Numbered from the stretch's first letter, positions 1 to 8,585 are shown. The stretch: 10,275 nucleotides of DNA from Pseudomonadota bacterium (GCA_022600395.1 JAHZKM010000055.1:1-10275), one strand, 5' to 3'. Numbers and translations: made by a program. The notes: generated from the sequence alone by a model not told the origin.

Positions 1-471
1 ATCGGCACACTGGTTGTGCCTGCCTTTTTGTATTTTACTGCAGGTTTTATTTTTGGCTGGGCCAAGCCTGTTCCGGTTAATTTCAGCGCGCTTAGATCGC
101 CCAAACAAGACATGCTATGGGTGGCGATCGCTGGACCTATGAGTAATTTTATAATGGCTATTATTTGGCTAGTGACTATCTTTGTAGCAATTAATACCGG
201 CTCTCAGTTTTTAGCAGATATGGCACAAATCGGCATTCAAATAAACTTACTACTTGCTGTGCTTAATCTTCTGCCGCTACCACCACTTGATGGAGGTCGT
301 GTTGTTAGTGCTTTACTACCACCCAAGATTAGTTATCAGTTTGATCAACTAGAGGCTTATGGATTATTTATTTTGCTTGGGTTATTATTTTTAGGTATTT
401 TTCAAAGCGTTATTCTGCCAATTGTCAAATTTATTCAACAGTGGCTTTATACTTTGGTTGGGCTTATTTAA
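1..471 (+). CDS. Site-2 protease family protein (peptidase M50), 5' partial
   Basis: The reading frame is open from base 1, so this is the C-terminal 156 residues of a longer protein. The GTG at base 16 lies inside the frame and is not the true start. M50 enzymes are multi-pass inner-membrane zinc metalloproteases that cut substrates within or near the membrane. The fragment shows the family's GWAKPVPVN stretch (residues 19-27) and the C-terminal NLLPLPPLDGGR motif (89-100), whose Asp97 normally completes the zinc site. Hydrophobic segments lie near 1-19, 40-64, 79-92 and 119-144. The HExxH motif must be upstream of the window, so activity cannot be judged. Short M50 proteins of this kind are often encoded next to trpS in gammaproteobacteria; here the gene is convergent with gatB and about 9 kb from trpS. 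The substrate is unknown. Confidence 0.88.
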   Translation: MGTLVVPAFLYFTAGFIFGWAKPVPVNFSALRSPKQDMLWVAIAGPMSNFIMAIIWLVTIFVAINTGSQFLADMAQIGIQINLLLAVLNLLPLPPLDGGRVVSALLPPKISYQFDQLEAYGLFILLGLLFLGIFQSVILPIVKFIQQWLYTLVGLI

Positions 472-508
472 GAAAAGCGCTAACACTTTCAAGCCCTTGG
501 GGATTTCT

Positions 509-559
509 AAGTAAAAGCACTCACGATTATTCTACCCAACCACTTCTTAGTGCAAACTT
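509..559. other. Imperfect dyad in the convergent gap, possible weak terminator
   Basis: The 92-base gap between the protease gene and gatB contains an imperfect inverted repeat. AAGT (509-512) and GCACT (517-521) face AGTGC (549-553) and ACTT (556-559), around a loop of 27 bases. A smaller hairpin, CACT-TCTT-AGTG (541-552), overlaps it. There is no strong GC stem and no clear U-tract on either strand. A terminator role for both convergent genes is therefore only a positional guess. No gene is seen in the gap. Confidence 0.2.
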
Positions 560-563
560 GATT

Positions 564-1994
564 TTAGCTGAGTTTTTCTCTGAGCAATTGATTAAGCAAT
601 TTTGGATTTGCCTTGCCTTGTGATGCCTTCATAGCTTGACCAACAAAAAATCCTAAAATCTTTTCATTTCCTGATTTAAATTGCTCAACTTGTGGTGCGT
701 TGTTGGCAATAATTTCGTCAATAATTGCCTCAATTGCACCCATATCAGTAACTTGCTTAAGCCCTTTAGACTTAATAATTTCATCTGCAGAACCTTCGCC
801 ATCCCACATTGCCTTAAAGACATCTTTGGCAATTTTTCCAGAAATAGTATCGTCACCAATACGTGCAATTAATTGTGATAAATCGTTTGCAGATATAGGT
901 GAATTTTCAATATCTAGCTGATTTTTATTGAGTGAAGCGGATAACTCACCCATAACCCAATTAGCACACAGCTTAGCATTTTTTTCATTGCCATCTAGCA
1001 TCGTTTCAAAATAATCTGCCAATGATTTTTGTGAAGTGAGTACATCTGCATCATACTCATTTAAACCTAGATCAGTCACAAATCGCGCCTTCTTCTGAAC
1101 TGGAAGTTCAGGTAAATCTGCCTTAATTGAGTCTAATAATTCATCGCTAATCTCTACTGGCAATAGATCAGGGTCTGGAAAGTAGCGATAATCATTCGCT
1201 TCTTCTTTAGAGCGCATCGAACGTGTTTCATGCTTGACCGCATCATACAGACGCGTTTCTTGAACCACTGAACCACCCTCTTCTAAGATATCCTGCTGAC
1301 GCTCTACTTCTAAATTAATGGCGCGCTCTAAAAATTTAAATGAGTTGATGTTTTTAAGCTCTGCTCGTGTACCAAGCTCCGTTTGACCCATAGGACGAAT
1401 TGATACATTTGCATCACATCGAAATGAGCCTTCTTGCATATTCCCATCACAAATATCAATATATTGCACCAAAGCATGAATCTTTTTAGCATATGCCACT
1501 GCCTCTTTAGCGCTGCGCATATCTGGCTCTGACACAATTTCAAGTAGTGGCGTGCCAGCACGGTTTAAATCGATCGCACTAAATTCATTAAACATATCAT
1601 GTACAGATTTTCCAGCATCTTCTTCCAAATGAGCGCGCGTTACACCTACTACTTTTGTCATCTCACCAACACTAATCTCAATCTCACCCTTACCAACAAT
1701 AGGTAAATCCATTTGTGAGATTTGATAGCCTTTAGGCAAGTCAGGATAAAAATAATTTTTACGATCAAAAATATTGCGCTGATTAATGTGCGCATTCACC
1801 GCCAAACCAAACTTAATCGCTTTATTAACTGCTTCAACATTTAATACTGGCAACACACCTGGTAAGCCTAAATCAACCGCACACGCTTGAGAATTTGGCG
1901 CTTGACCAAACTGGGTAGAAGCCGATGAAAATATTTTTGATTTTGTGCTTAGCTGTGCATGAATCTCCAGGCCGATTACCGTTTCCCACTCCAT
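564..1994 (-). CDS. gatB: Asp-tRNA(Asn)/Glu-tRNA(Gln) amidotransferase subunit B
   Basis: GatB is the kinase and tRNA-binding subunit of GatCAB. It phosphorylates misacylated Glu-tRNA(Gln) or Asp-tRNA(Asn), so that ammonia from GatA can form the amide. The 476-residue product opens with [14 protein letters not shown] and carries [14 protein letters not shown] (78-91), [10 protein letters not shown] (121-130), [17 protein letters not shown] (142-158) and, further on, [14 protein letters not shown]. The C-terminal ~140 residues match the helical YqeY-like tRNA-binding tail, so the protein looks complete. Where some GatB proteins have a CxxC at the front (CPVC), this one has CAVD, as expected for gammaproteobacterial forms. 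The frame is open 20 codons further upstream, but the ATG at 1994 is chosen because AGGAGG stands 6 bases before it and family homology begins there. It starts 1 base after the gatA stop and is the last gene of the run. Confidence 0.97.
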   Translation of the reverse strand: MEWETVIGLEIHAQLSTKSKIFSSASTQFGQAPNSQACAVDLGLPGVLPVLNVEAVNKAIKFGLAVNAHINQRNIFDRKNYFYPDLPKGYQISQMDLPIVGKGEIEISVGEMTKVVGVTRAHLEEDAGKSVHDMFNEFSAIDLNRAGTPLLEIVSEPDMRSAKEAVAYAKKIHALVQYIDICDGNMQEGSFRCDANVSIRPMGQTELGTRAELKNINSFKFLERAINLEVERQQDILEEGGSVVQETRLYDAVKHETRSMRSKEEANDYRYFPDPDLLPVEISDELLDSIKADLPELPVQKKARFVTDLGLNEYDADVLTSQKSLADYFETMLDGNEKNAKLCANWVMGELSASLNKNQLDIENSPISANDLSQLIARIGDDTISGKIAKDVFKAMWDGEGSADEIIKSKGLKQVTDMGAIEAIIDEIIANNAPQVEQFKSGNEKILGFFVGQAMKASQGKANPKLLNQLLREKLS

Positions 1995-1995
1995 A

Positions 1996-3444
1996 TTAGT
2001 CCTCCTGTGGCATTTGTTGATGCCAATCAGTTTGTTGTTGGAATTGGTGCGCAATATTTAATAACTTCGATTCAGACCAATAATTACCAATCAACTGCAA
2101 ACCTACTGGCAATTTATTTGAAAATCCTGCTGGAATACTCATACCTGGAAGACCTGCTAAATTAGCACTTAGTGTGTAAATATCAGCCAAATACATTGAT
2201 ACTGGATCTTTAACAGAGCCTAGATCAAATGCTGTGGTTGGAGACACTGGACCCATAATCACATCAACTTCGTCAAATGCCTTCTTAAAATCATCGCTAA
2301 TCAGATGACGCGTTTTTTGCGCTTTTAAATAATAAGCATCGTAATAACCAGCAGATAAAGCATACGCACCAATCATAATTCGGCGCTTCACTTCTGCACC
2401 GAAACCCTCTGAACGTGAGCGTAAATATAGATCTTCTAAATTTTCAGGACTGTCACAACGATATCCATAACGCACACCATCTAATCGTGATAGATTTGAT
2501 GAGCACTCACAAGGTGCGACAATATAGTAAGTAGGAATGGCGTAAGCAGAATTAGGCAGAGATATTTCTTTAACTGTTGCGCCCATCGATTCAAATTCTT
2601 TCACTGCATTCATAACTTCAGTGGCAACCCCATCATCTAAACCTTCAGAGAAAAACTCCTTAGGTAGGCCGATGGTTAGTCCTTGGATAGAATTGTTTAA
2701 ATGAGCGGTATAATCAGGCACATCTTGCTCAGCAGAAGTAGAATCTTTCTCATCAAAACCAGCCATAGCATTTAAGACAATAGCCGCATCTTGAGCTGTT
2801 TTTGTCATTGGACCCGCCTGATCAAGACTTGATGCATAAGCAATCATACCGTAGCGTGAAACTCGTCCATAAGTTGGCTTAAGACCAGTAATCCCGCACA
2901 AACTGGCAGGCTGACGAATAGAGCCACCTGTATCTGTGCCCGTGGCAAAACAACTTAAACCGCCTGCAACAGCAGCAGCAGAACCACCCGAAGATCCGCC
3001 TGGGATTTTATCGGTATTCCATGGATTTTTAACCGCACCATAAAATGAGTTTTCATTGCTAGAGCCCATAGCAAATTCATCCATATTTGCCTTACCCAAC
3101 ATAACCGTATCAGCTTGATTTAATTGATGAGAAACGCTGGCATCATAAGGCGAGATAAAATTGTCTAGCATTTTAGAGCCAGCTGAGGTTTTTACGCCTT
3201 GCGTACAAAAAATATCTTTATGGGCATAAGGAATACCAGTTAGAATGTTGTTCGTACCTGCTGCGATTTTATCATCGGCCGCTTGCGCCTGGCTCATAGC
3301 CAGCTCGTCAGTCACGGTGATAAAGGCATTTAAATCTGATTGTTTAATTCGATCTAGATAATGCTGGGTAATTTCTACCGACGAATATTCTTTATCTTTC
3401 AGGCCTTGAGCAAGCTCAGCAATGGTTTTTTGATGGATACTCAT
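1996..3444 (-). CDS. gatA: Asp-tRNA(Asn)/Glu-tRNA(Gln) amidotransferase subunit A
   Basis: GatA is the glutaminase subunit. It releases ammonia from glutamine and passes it through a channel to GatB. The protein has 482 residues, the normal family length, and belongs to the amidase-signature superfamily. The Ser-cisSer-Lys triad can be placed: Lys76 in PYAHKDIF, Ser151 in [15 protein letters not shown], and Ser175 in [11 protein letters not shown]. The downstream stretch [20 protein letters not shown] is also typical. No break or missing catalytic residue is seen. The gene starts one base after the gatC stop and ends one base before the gatB start, so the three subunits are probably translationally coupled. 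The window alone does not show whether the complex makes Gln-tRNA, Asn-tRNA or both, because that depends on the presence of GlnRS and AsnRS elsewhere. Confidence 0.97.
   Translation of the reverse strand: MSIHQKTIAELAQGLKDKEYSSVEITQHYLDRIKQSDLNAFITVTDELAMSQAQAADDKIAAGTNNILTGIPYAHKDIFCTQGVKTSAGSKMLDNFISPYDASVSHQLNQADTVMLGKANMDEFAMGSSNENSFYGAVKNPWNTDKIPGGSSGGSAAAVAGGLSCFATGTDTGGSIRQPASLCGITGLKPTYGRVSRYGMIAYASSLDQAGPMTKTAQDAAIVLNAMAGFDEKDSTSAEQDVPDYTAHLNNSIQGLTIGLPKEFFSEGLDDGVATEVMNAVKEFESMGATVKEISLPNSAYAIPTYYIVAPCECSSNLSRLDGVRYGYRCDSPENLEDLYLRSRSEGFGAEVKRRIMIGAYALSAGYYDAYYLKAQKTRHLISDDFKKAFDEVDVIMGPVSPTTAFDLGSVKDPVSMYLADIYTLSANLAGLPGMSIPAGFSNKLPVGLQLIGNYWSESKLLNIAHQFQQQTDWHQQMPQED
2001..2006 (-). 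promoter_or_regulatory. Ribosome binding site that fixes the gatB start
   Basis: A perfect AGGAGG on the - strand lies inside the last codons of gatA, with 6 bases between it and the ATG at 1994. It supports this start over the in-frame ATG at 2054, which would overlap gatA by about 60 bases and add 20 residues without family similarity. Confidence 0.8.
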
Positions 3445-3445
3445 G

Positions 3446-3733
3446 TTATTCGATTACTGTTGGTACAAGATAATGCTTATTGCCAGTTTTGGGTGCAATA
3501 GATTGAAATAAATCTGATTGATCACCCTCGGTAACAACATCTTTTCGCAAACGCTGAGTCATGTGTAATGGGTGAGCCATTGGCTCAATATTATCTGTTT
3601 CGATAGCGCCTAGCTCTTCTGCCAAACCTAAAATAGCGTTTAAATCTTTGGTGTTATCTTGGAGCTCGTCATCGCTTAAAGAAAGACGCGCTAAATAAGC
3701 AATTTGCGTTACTTGTTGCTCAGACAATGACAT
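3446..3733 (-). CDS. gatC: Asp-tRNA(Asn)/Glu-tRNA(Gln) amidotransferase subunit C
   Basis: GatC is the small subunit that wraps around the GatA-GatB interface and helps GatA fold. The product is 95 residues, the usual length. It starts with the typical helical segment [20 protein letters not shown] (2-21), and has the conserved region around [19 protein letters not shown], followed by a C-terminal tail ending in HYLVPTVIE, the usual GatC ending (YFxVPKVIE-like). It lies only 2 bases downstream of the hypothetical membrane protein gene and 1 base upstream of gatA. No strong Shine-Dalgarno sequence precedes its ATG, so translation may depend on ribosomes finishing the upstream gene. Identity is secure from the ending motif and the gatA/gatB context. 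Confidence 0.95.
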   Translation of the reverse strand: MSLSEQQVTQIAYLARLSLSDDELQDNTKDLNAILGLAEELGAIETDNIEPMAHPLHMTQRLRKDVVTEGDQSDLFQSIAPKTGNKHYLVPTVIE

Positions 3734-3735
3734 AA

Positions 3736-4320
3736 CTATAGCATCGGAATCTTGTTAAAGATTCTAAGTGGTTTAGAGAATGAAGAACGCAACATGTTTA
3801 AATCACGCTGCATCCACTGCATAGAATCTTGCATAGTGGTCATATTTTTATTCATCTCTTCCATGTTAATTAACATTGGCTCTAGTGAATCCATTTTTAC
3901 ACTAACCTGAGTCAAATCAACCGCAATAGAATCTAATGAATTAAGTTTTAAGGCGATGGTATCCATGTTTTTATCAACTTTTGAAAAGCTCTTTTGCATT
4001 TGCGCCACTGAGACAGTCATCTGATTTACATTTTTAGAAAGCGTTTCAATACTCTCAGTCATAGAAGACATATTGCCACCCATATTAGGATCCATAGAAT
4101 TGGCAAGACGCGTCATATCGCTAGTTATTGAATAAATAACAATGAAGAATCCCATAATAATCGCACTAAAAACTGCTAATGCAGGTAGAAACATGCGCTC
4201 AAATTTTGAATCAGTGCGTTTGTCTGCATTTTCAAGCATTTTTTCCAAGTCGGAAATGCTTGATGTGATCATCACTTCATCATCTTTAATAGATTCTGGT
4301 TTTTGCTTACTGTCTGTCAT
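3736..4320 (-). CDS. Hypothetical single-pass membrane protein with methionine-rich coiled coil
   Basis: I do not recognise a named family. The 194-residue product has a charged N-terminal part (1-42), one strong membrane helix (about 43-66), and a long C-terminal part that is almost certainly coiled coil. From Met80 to Leu136 hydrophobic residues fall at strict 4-3 spacing. After an irregular stretch at 136-146, the register resumes and reaches Leu177. The 23 methionines are about 12% of the protein, and seven consecutive core positions (149, 153, 156, 160, 163, 167, 170) are all Met. With no cleavable signal peptide and KRTDSKFER just before the helix, an N-in/C-out topology with a periplasmic rod is likely. 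Start: ATG at 4320, preceded by AAAGGT at about 6 bases. It sits 21 bases after aroB and 2 before gatC. It may oligomerise or act as a scaffold; its function is unknown. Confidence 0.85.
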   Translation of the reverse strand: MTDSKQKPESIKDDEVMITSSISDLEKMLENADKRTDSKFERMFLPALAVFSAIIMGFFIVIYSITSDMTRLANSMDPNMGGNMSSMTESIETLSKNVNQMTVSVAQMQKSFSKVDKNMDTIALKLNSLDSIAVDLTQVSVKMDSLEPMLINMEEMNKNMTTMQDSMQWMQRDLNMLRSSFSKPLRIFNKIPML

Positions 4321-4341
4321 TTTTTACCTTTAATATTATGG

Positions 4342-5418
4342 TTAACAAAAATCCCCAATTACTTGATCTAGATGATCTTTTTGATAGTTATCACTAATAT
4401 ACGCCTCACCTAATTTTTTTAATAAAATTAGTCGAATATTGCCATCAATTACTTTCTTATCAACGCGCATGGCCGACAAGAACTCAGAAGCACTAATTTT
4501 ACCGTCTACACTGATTGGTAAATTAGATTTTTCTAATAAATCTTGCACTTGATCAATCTCTTGAGGAGTTAAATCACCTAATAATTGTGATAATTTCGCT
4601 GCCATTAACATACCTACTGAAATTGCCTCACCATGCAAAAAGACGCCATATCCCAATGTATTTTCAATCGCATGACCAAACGTATGGCCCAAGTTTAACA
4701 ACGCTCGCTTGCCTGACTCCAACTCATCTTGTGCAACAATGCTGGCTTTATCTGCACAAGATTGATAGACTGCCTGGATAATTAAATCCTTATTTCTTTG
4801 CATTAAATTTTGAATATTCTCTTGCAAAAATGTCAAAAAATTAACATTGCCTAATAAACCGTATTTAATCACTTCGGCCATGCCTGCAGAATACTGCCTA
4901 TCATCTAAAGTATCTAGTGTGTCTACATCGATCACCACACACTTAGGCTGATAAAAAGCGCCAATCATATTTTTGCCTAACGGGTGATTAACGCCTGTTT
5001 TGCCACCCACGCTTGAATCAACCTGAGACAGCAACGTGGTTGGAATTTGAATAAAACCTACACCACGCTGATAGCTACTAGCAGCAAAACCAGTCATATC
5101 ACCTACAACGCCGCCGCCTAAGGCGATCAAGGTACATGAGCGGTCAAAACGATTTGCCAATAGTGCGTCAAAAATTAAATTAACTGTATCCAATGTTTTG
5201 TATTGTTCGCCATCAGGCAGCTGCACCTCAGCGACATGAAACGAACTCAATAAAGATTTCACTTGCTCTAAATACAGCGGTGCAACTGTTGTATTGGTTA
5301 CAATCATCACTTGCTTTCCAGCAATATGATTGATGAGTAATTTTGCTTGATCCAACAACCCTTGGCCGATATAAATAGGGTAAGACTTCTCTGCTAAATC
5401 AAGTTCTAATATTTTCAT
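4342..5418 (-). CDS. aroB: 3-dehydroquinate synthase
   Basis: AroB is the cytosolic NAD- and metal-dependent enzyme that converts 3-deoxy-D-arabino-heptulosonate 7-phosphate to 3-dehydroquinate, step two of the shikimate pathway. The 358-residue product has the normal length. It shows the NAD-binding glycine stretch ALGGGVVGDMTGFAASSYQRG (near 99-119) and the following PTTLLSQVDSSVGGKTGVNH segment (126-145). The metal ligands are visible as Glu182 (AEVIKYG), His245 (LNLGHTFGHA) and His262 (LHGEAISVGM). All expected catalytic regions are present. Its ATG overlaps the ileS stop by one base (TAATG), so it is co-transcribed and probably translationally coupled with ileS. In many gammaproteobacteria aroB follows aroK; no aroK is seen here. 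Confidence 0.97.
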   Translation of the reverse strand: MKILELDLAEKSYPIYIGQGLLDQAKLLINHIAGKQVMIVTNTTVAPLYLEQVKSLLSSFHVAEVQLPDGEQYKTLDTVNLIFDALLANRFDRSCTLIALGGGVVGDMTGFAASSYQRGVGFIQIPTTLLSQVDSSVGGKTGVNHPLGKNMIGAFYQPKCVVIDVDTLDTLDDRQYSAGMAEVIKYGLLGNVNFLTFLQENIQNLMQRNKDLIIQAVYQSCADKASIVAQDELESGKRALLNLGHTFGHAIENTLGYGVFLHGEAISVGMLMAAKLSQLLGDLTPQEIDQVQDLLEKSNLPISVDGKISASEFLSAMRVDKKVIDGNIRLILLKKLGEAYISDNYQKDHLDQVIGDFC

Positions 5419-8186
5419 TAAGCAAACTCTCGTTTTTCGCCACTACCAGCCACATTTTCAACACAGCGACCGCAAAGCTCAGTATGTTCAGCATTTTGAC
5501 CAACATCTTCTCGATGATGCCAGCAGCGCACACATTTTTCATGAGCTGAGTGACTGACCACAACAAACACACCCTCACCCGCTTCGACACACTCATCAGT
5601 TTTATCCTGCAAAGGGTGAATGCGTGCATAAGAAGTGATAAAGACAAAACGCAACTCATCGCCCAACTGACTGAGCGCTTCTGTGGTTTTGTCATCACAA
5701 TACAAATCCACTTCTGCATCTAGTGAGGAACCAATAATTTTATCGCTACGCATAGATTCCATCTGTTTGCGAATAAATGGATTAATATTTCTTGCTGTGT
5801 CAATTGCCGTGTTTTGATAGCCTGATAACAAACCCTCATACCATTCGCTTAAGAAAATACTTTGTGTTTTTTCATCAGGCATATTCTGCCAAATTTCTTC
5901 TGCTGTAAACGACAACACGGGCGCAAGCCAGCGAACCATTGCCTCAAGGATATGATTAAGCGCTGTTTGTGCACTGCGTCTTGCTCTTGAATTTTCTTGC
6001 ACGGTGTATTGCCTATCTTTTATCACATCTAGATAAAAACCACCCAAATCATTACTGCAGAAATTTAATATTAATTGCAATGCATGGTGAAAATTATACT
6101 GCTCATAAGCTTGTAAAATTTGCACTTGCAAATCAGCTGTTTTAGAGACAATCCATTTATCCAAATCTAGCATTTGATCAGCATCTAGCGTATGTTGAGC
6201 AGGATCAAAGCCACTGGTATTTGCCAACATAAAACGCAGCGTGTTACGAATACGTCGATAAGAATCCGCTGAGCGATTTAAGATTTCATCAGATACTGTC
6301 ATCTCGCCGGTGTAATCAGTAGAGGCAATCCACAAACGCAAAATATCCGCACCTAAATTATTAACCACTTTTTGCGGACTCATGACATTACCCAATGACT
6401 TGCTCATTTTTTTGCCGTCTTTATCAACGGTAAAACCGTGCGTTAACACTTGCTTATAAGGCGCCTTGCCATTAATTGCAACTGATGAAATTAGTGATGA
6501 TTGGAACCAGCCTCGGTGTTGATCAGAGCCTTCTAAATATAAATCTGCCACATCAGATAACGCCTCTCTTGCTTTAAGCACTGCAAAATGGCTAACACCA
6601 GAGTCAAACCAAACATCGAGCGTATCAGTGGCTTTTTCATAATCATCTGCATCGGCGCCGAGCAAATCTTGAATATCTATCTCAAACCACGCCTCAATCC
6701 CTTGCTTTTCAATCATCGCTGAAATTTCAACAAATAATGCTTGAGTGTTAGGGTGCAGCTCTCCTGTTTGTTTATGAGTAAACAAAGTAATTGGCACACC
6801 CCAGAATCGTTGGCGAGAAATACACCAATCAGGGCGATTGCTCACCATAAGCTCAATGCGCTTCTTACCCCAATCTGGAATCCAATCTACCTTGGGAATC
6901 TCAGAATTTACCGCATCACGCAAGCCATTATCTTGCATTGACACAAACCATTGTGGCGTTGCTCTGAAAATAACCGGTGTTTTATGGCGCCAACAATGCG
7001 GGTAAGAATGCACTAATGGCGCATGCTTTACTAGAGTATTACTTGACTTTAAAAGCTCAATTACACTGGCATTTGCCTTAAAGATAAACTGACCAGCGAG
7101 TAGCTCAGTATCCTCAAAGAACACCCCACGCCCATCAACTGGACAATTAACCGGTAAATCATATTGCTTACCTACTGCAAAGTCTTCCTGACCATGCGCA
7201 GGTGCAGTATGTACAGCACCTGTTCCAGCATCGGTAGTCACATGATCACCTAAAATAATCGGTACTTGCTTTTCATAAAATGGATGCTGAGCTTTTAAAC
7301 CTTCTAGCTCACTGCCGCTAAATACCGCCGCTTGAATGCCAGCTTCAAGCTCGTAGCGTGACAAAGCAGACTCAGCCAAATCTTGAGCTAATAATAAATA
7401 CTCCGACCCTGTATCAGCAAGCACATAGTTAAACTCTGGGTGCAATGCAACTGCTTCATTTGCTGGCAACGTCCAAGGAGTAGTAGTCCAAATAACAACA
7501 GAAACAGGCTTGTCTACTTTAAAAATCGTATCATCAATAATTCGAAATTTGACATCAATCGCATCTGACTGCTTGTCTTTGTATTCTACTTCAGCTTCTG
7601 CTAAAGCCGAGCCACAGTCAGTGCACCAATGCACCGGCTTATAACCTTTAGAGACATGTCCATTATTAACAATCGCACCAAGGGCGCGTACGATATCCGC
7701 CTCATATTGAAAATCTTTAGTAAGGTAAGGGTTGTTCCAATCACCCAAAATACCCAAACGCTGAAAATCAAGCTTTTGCTTAGCCACTTGAGCATCAGCA
7801 TATTTACGACATTCAGCTCTAAATGCATTGGCATCAATCTTGACTCCAACCTTGCCTTTTTTCTTTTCAACATTCAGCTCAATTGGCAAACCGTGACAAT
7901 CCCAGCCTGGCACATAAGGTGCATCAAAGCCCGACAAAGACTTTGACTTAACAATAATGTCTTTTAATACTTTGTTAACCGCATGACCAATATGAATATC
8001 ACCATTGGCATAAGGGGGGCCATCATGCAGTGTAAATTTAGGCTTACCTTGATTATTTTTTCTAATTTGTGCATACAAATCATCCTGTTGCCATTTTTTA
8101 AGAAATCCGCCTTCACGATTCGCAAGGTTTGCTTTCATGGCAAACTTGGTGGCAGGCAGGTTTAAAGTGGATTTGTAATCAGACAT
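5418..8186 (-). CDS. ileS: Isoleucyl-tRNA synthetase
   Basis: IleRS is a class I synthetase that charges tRNA(Ile) and hydrolyses mischarged Val-tRNA(Ile). The 922-residue protein is full length for the bacterial form. The catalytic fold has HIGH at 65-68 ([13 protein letters not shown]), [10 protein letters not shown] (94-103) and KMSKS at 593-597. The editing domain has [13 protein letters not shown] (233-245) and [16 protein letters not shown] (321-336). The C-terminal zinc finger is intact: Cys885, Cys888, Cys905 and Cys908 in a CxxC-x16-CxxC arrangement. These features fit the zinc-tailed type common in gammaproteobacteria, as opposed to the eukaryote-like mupirocin-resistant type. A sigma-70-like promoter lies 35-63 bases upstream with a short leader, so no T-box or long leader control is seen. 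It is the first gene of a run extending to gatB. The frequent downstream partner lspA is absent; aroB occupies that place. Confidence 0.98.
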   Translation of the reverse strand: MSDYKSTLNLPATKFAMKANLANREGGFLKKWQQDDLYAQIRKNNQGKPKFTLHDGPPYANGDIHIGHAVNKVLKDIIVKSKSLSGFDAPYVPGWDCHGLPIELNVEKKKGKVGVKIDANAFRAECRKYADAQVAKQKLDFQRLGILGDWNNPYLTKDFQYEADIVRALGAIVNNGHVSKGYKPVHWCTDCGSALAEAEVEYKDKQSDAIDVKFRIIDDTIFKVDKPVSVVIWTTTPWTLPANEAVALHPEFNYVLADTGSEYLLLAQDLAESALSRYELEAGIQAAVFSGSELEGLKAQHPFYEKQVPIILGDHVTTDAGTGAVHTAPAHGQEDFAVGKQYDLPVNCPVDGRGVFFEDTELLAGQFIFKANASVIELLKSSNTLVKHAPLVHSYPHCWRHKTPVIFRATPQWFVSMQDNGLRDAVNSEIPKVDWIPDWGKKRIELMVSNRPDWCISRQRFWGVPITLFTHKQTGELHPNTQALFVEISAMIEKQGIEAWFEIDIQDLLGADADDYEKATDTLDVWFDSGVSHFAVLKAREALSDVADLYLEGSDQHRGWFQSSLISSVAINGKAPYKQVLTHGFTVDKDGKKMSKSLGNVMSPQKVVNNLGADILRLWIASTDYTGEMTVSDEILNRSADSYRRIRNTLRFMLANTSGFDPAQHTLDADQMLDLDKWIVSKTADLQVQILQAYEQYNFHHALQLILNFCSNDLGGFYLDVIKDRQYTVQENSRARRSAQTALNHILEAMVRWLAPVLSFTAEEIWQNMPDEKTQSIFLSEWYEGLLSGYQNTAIDTARNINPFIRKQMESMRSDKIIGSSLDAEVDLYCDDKTTEALSQLGDELRFVFITSYARIHPLQDKTDECVEAGEGVFVVVSHSAHEKCVRCWHHREDVGQNAEHTELCGRCVENVAGSGEKREFA

Positions 8187-8220
8187 TGGCGCTTAAAAAG
8201 TTTAAAAACTAAAAAGCATC

Positions 8221-8249
8221 ATTATACGTGATAGGCCAGGTTTTTTGAA
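8221..8249 (-). promoter_or_regulatory. Sigma-70-like promoter of ileS
   Basis: On the - strand a perfect TATAAT (8221-8226) follows a 17-base spacer and a partial -35, TTCAAA (8244-8249, four of six matches to TTGACA). The predicted start is near 8214, giving a leader of about 28 bases before the ileS ATG at 8186. The position after the last small gene and before ileS suggests that the ileS-to-gatB run has its own constitutive promoter. Confidence 0.6.
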
Positions 8250-8281
8250 AACGAAAATAGCGAGTAAAGCGTAATGCCTAA

Positions 8282-8395
8282 CTACTTTTTAGATCTAAAA
8301 TAAAGCTTTAAATAAATAGCCAACGCCGCAGAAGCAAGCATAAAAAAGACAGCTGCCCAAAAGACGCTGTCTGTATTTAATTCATTAATAGGCAT
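8282..8395 (-). CDS. Small single-pass membrane peptide A (37 aa), paralogue of neighbouring B
   Basis: This 37-residue frame has no family I recognise. It begins MPINELNTDSVFW, continues as a hydrophobic stretch of about 17 residues (FFMLASAALAIYL in its second half), and ends basic (YFRSKK). That layout predicts one membrane helix with the acidic N-terminus outside and the basic C-terminus in the cytoplasm. Its first 13 residues match those of the upstream peptide B at 9 positions (both carry NELNTD and VF), with S/T and W/Y as conservative changes. The membrane segments have drifted apart. The conserved N-terminus in two consecutive frames is the main evidence that both are real genes. A weak ribosome site, AGAG, stands 8 bases before the ATG. 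No convincing promoter precedes it, so it is likely co-transcribed with B. It could be an accessory subunit of a membrane complex, by analogy with known micropeptides, but nothing shows which. Confidence 0.72.
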   Translation of the reverse strand: MPINELNTDSVFWAAVFFMLASAALAIYLKLYFRSKK

Positions 8396-8406
8396 AAGTA
8401 TTTCTC

Positions 8407-8426
8407 TTGTTGTTAAAACACAACAA
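8407..8426. repeat. Inverted repeat between the two small genes
   Basis: TTGTTGT (8407-8413) and ACAACAA (8420-8426) form a perfect 7-base stem around a 6-base loop. The structure lies in the 60-base spacer and touches the weak ribosome site of the downstream peptide gene. It is AT-rich and has no U-run after it, so it is not a convincing terminator. It could influence translation of peptide A or mRNA stability. Confidence 0.35.
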
Positions 8427-8455
8427 TAATATAGGCTTATTGGGAATATGGCCTG

Positions 8456-8578
8456 CTATTTTTTAAAGAATTTAAATCTTCTGCCGATAACAAAAATAAT
8501 AAAACTAACGATAGCCAATGCAACCATTAATAGGCTCATATAAAATACCGTATCGGTGTTGAGTTCGTTCATAATCAT
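8456..8578 (-). CDS. Small single-pass membrane peptide B (40 aa), paralogue of A
   Basis: This 40-residue frame is also of no family I recognise. It begins MIMNELNTDTVFY, has a hydrophobic helix of about 19 residues (roughly 12-30, ending IIFVIG) and a strongly basic tail (RRFKFFKK). By the positive-inside rule the N-terminus faces the periplasm. The ATG at 8578 is preferred over the in-frame ATG at 8572, because AAGGA lies 7 bases before the first and 13 before the second. With the first start, the shared NELNTD motif falls at residues 4-9 in both peptides, so they align without a gap. It is the first gene after a promoter with an FNR-like box and precedes peptide A by 60 bases. An activated, probably oxygen- or redox-dependent expression is inferred. 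Length and helix layout resemble oxidase-associated micropeptides such as CydX or CcoQ, but there is no sequence match that I can claim. Confidence 0.78.
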   Translation of the reverse strand: MIMNELNTDTVFYMSLLMVALAIVSFIIFVIGRRFKFFKK

Positions 8579-8585
8579 TGTTGTG

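Noticed and set aside
16..18. GTG as the start of the protease gene
   Set aside because: The frame is open to base 1 and the family requires an upstream HExxH-bearing segment, so the gene is cut by the window edge.
441..623. 60-codon + strand frame across the convergent gap
   Set aside because: It overlaps the end of the protease gene and the 3' end of gatB, has no good ribosome site, and its sequence shows no recognisable motif or membrane pattern.
1995..2054. N-terminal extension of gatB by 20 codons to the ATG at 2054
   Set aside because: It would overlap gatA, shows no family similarity, and the AGGAGG at 2001-2006 is correctly placed for the ATG at 1994.
5399..5719. 106-codon - strand frame overlapping the 3' end of ileS
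   Set aside because: It lies within the zinc-finger coding part of ileS in another frame; the composition is that of a shifted coding sequence and no family is apparent.
7629..7946. 105-codon + strand frame inside ileS
   Set aside because: It is antisense to the well-conserved ileS catalytic region; no ribosome site or family motif was found.
8187..8220. T-box or other leader riboswitch for ileS
   Set aside because: The predicted leader is only about 28 bases, with no room for a specifier stem or antiterminator, and no T-box sequence was seen.
8187..8281. Rho-independent terminator after small peptide A
   Set aside because: No self-complementary GC stem followed by a U-run could be found on the - strand, so transcription from the micropeptide promoter may read through to ileS.
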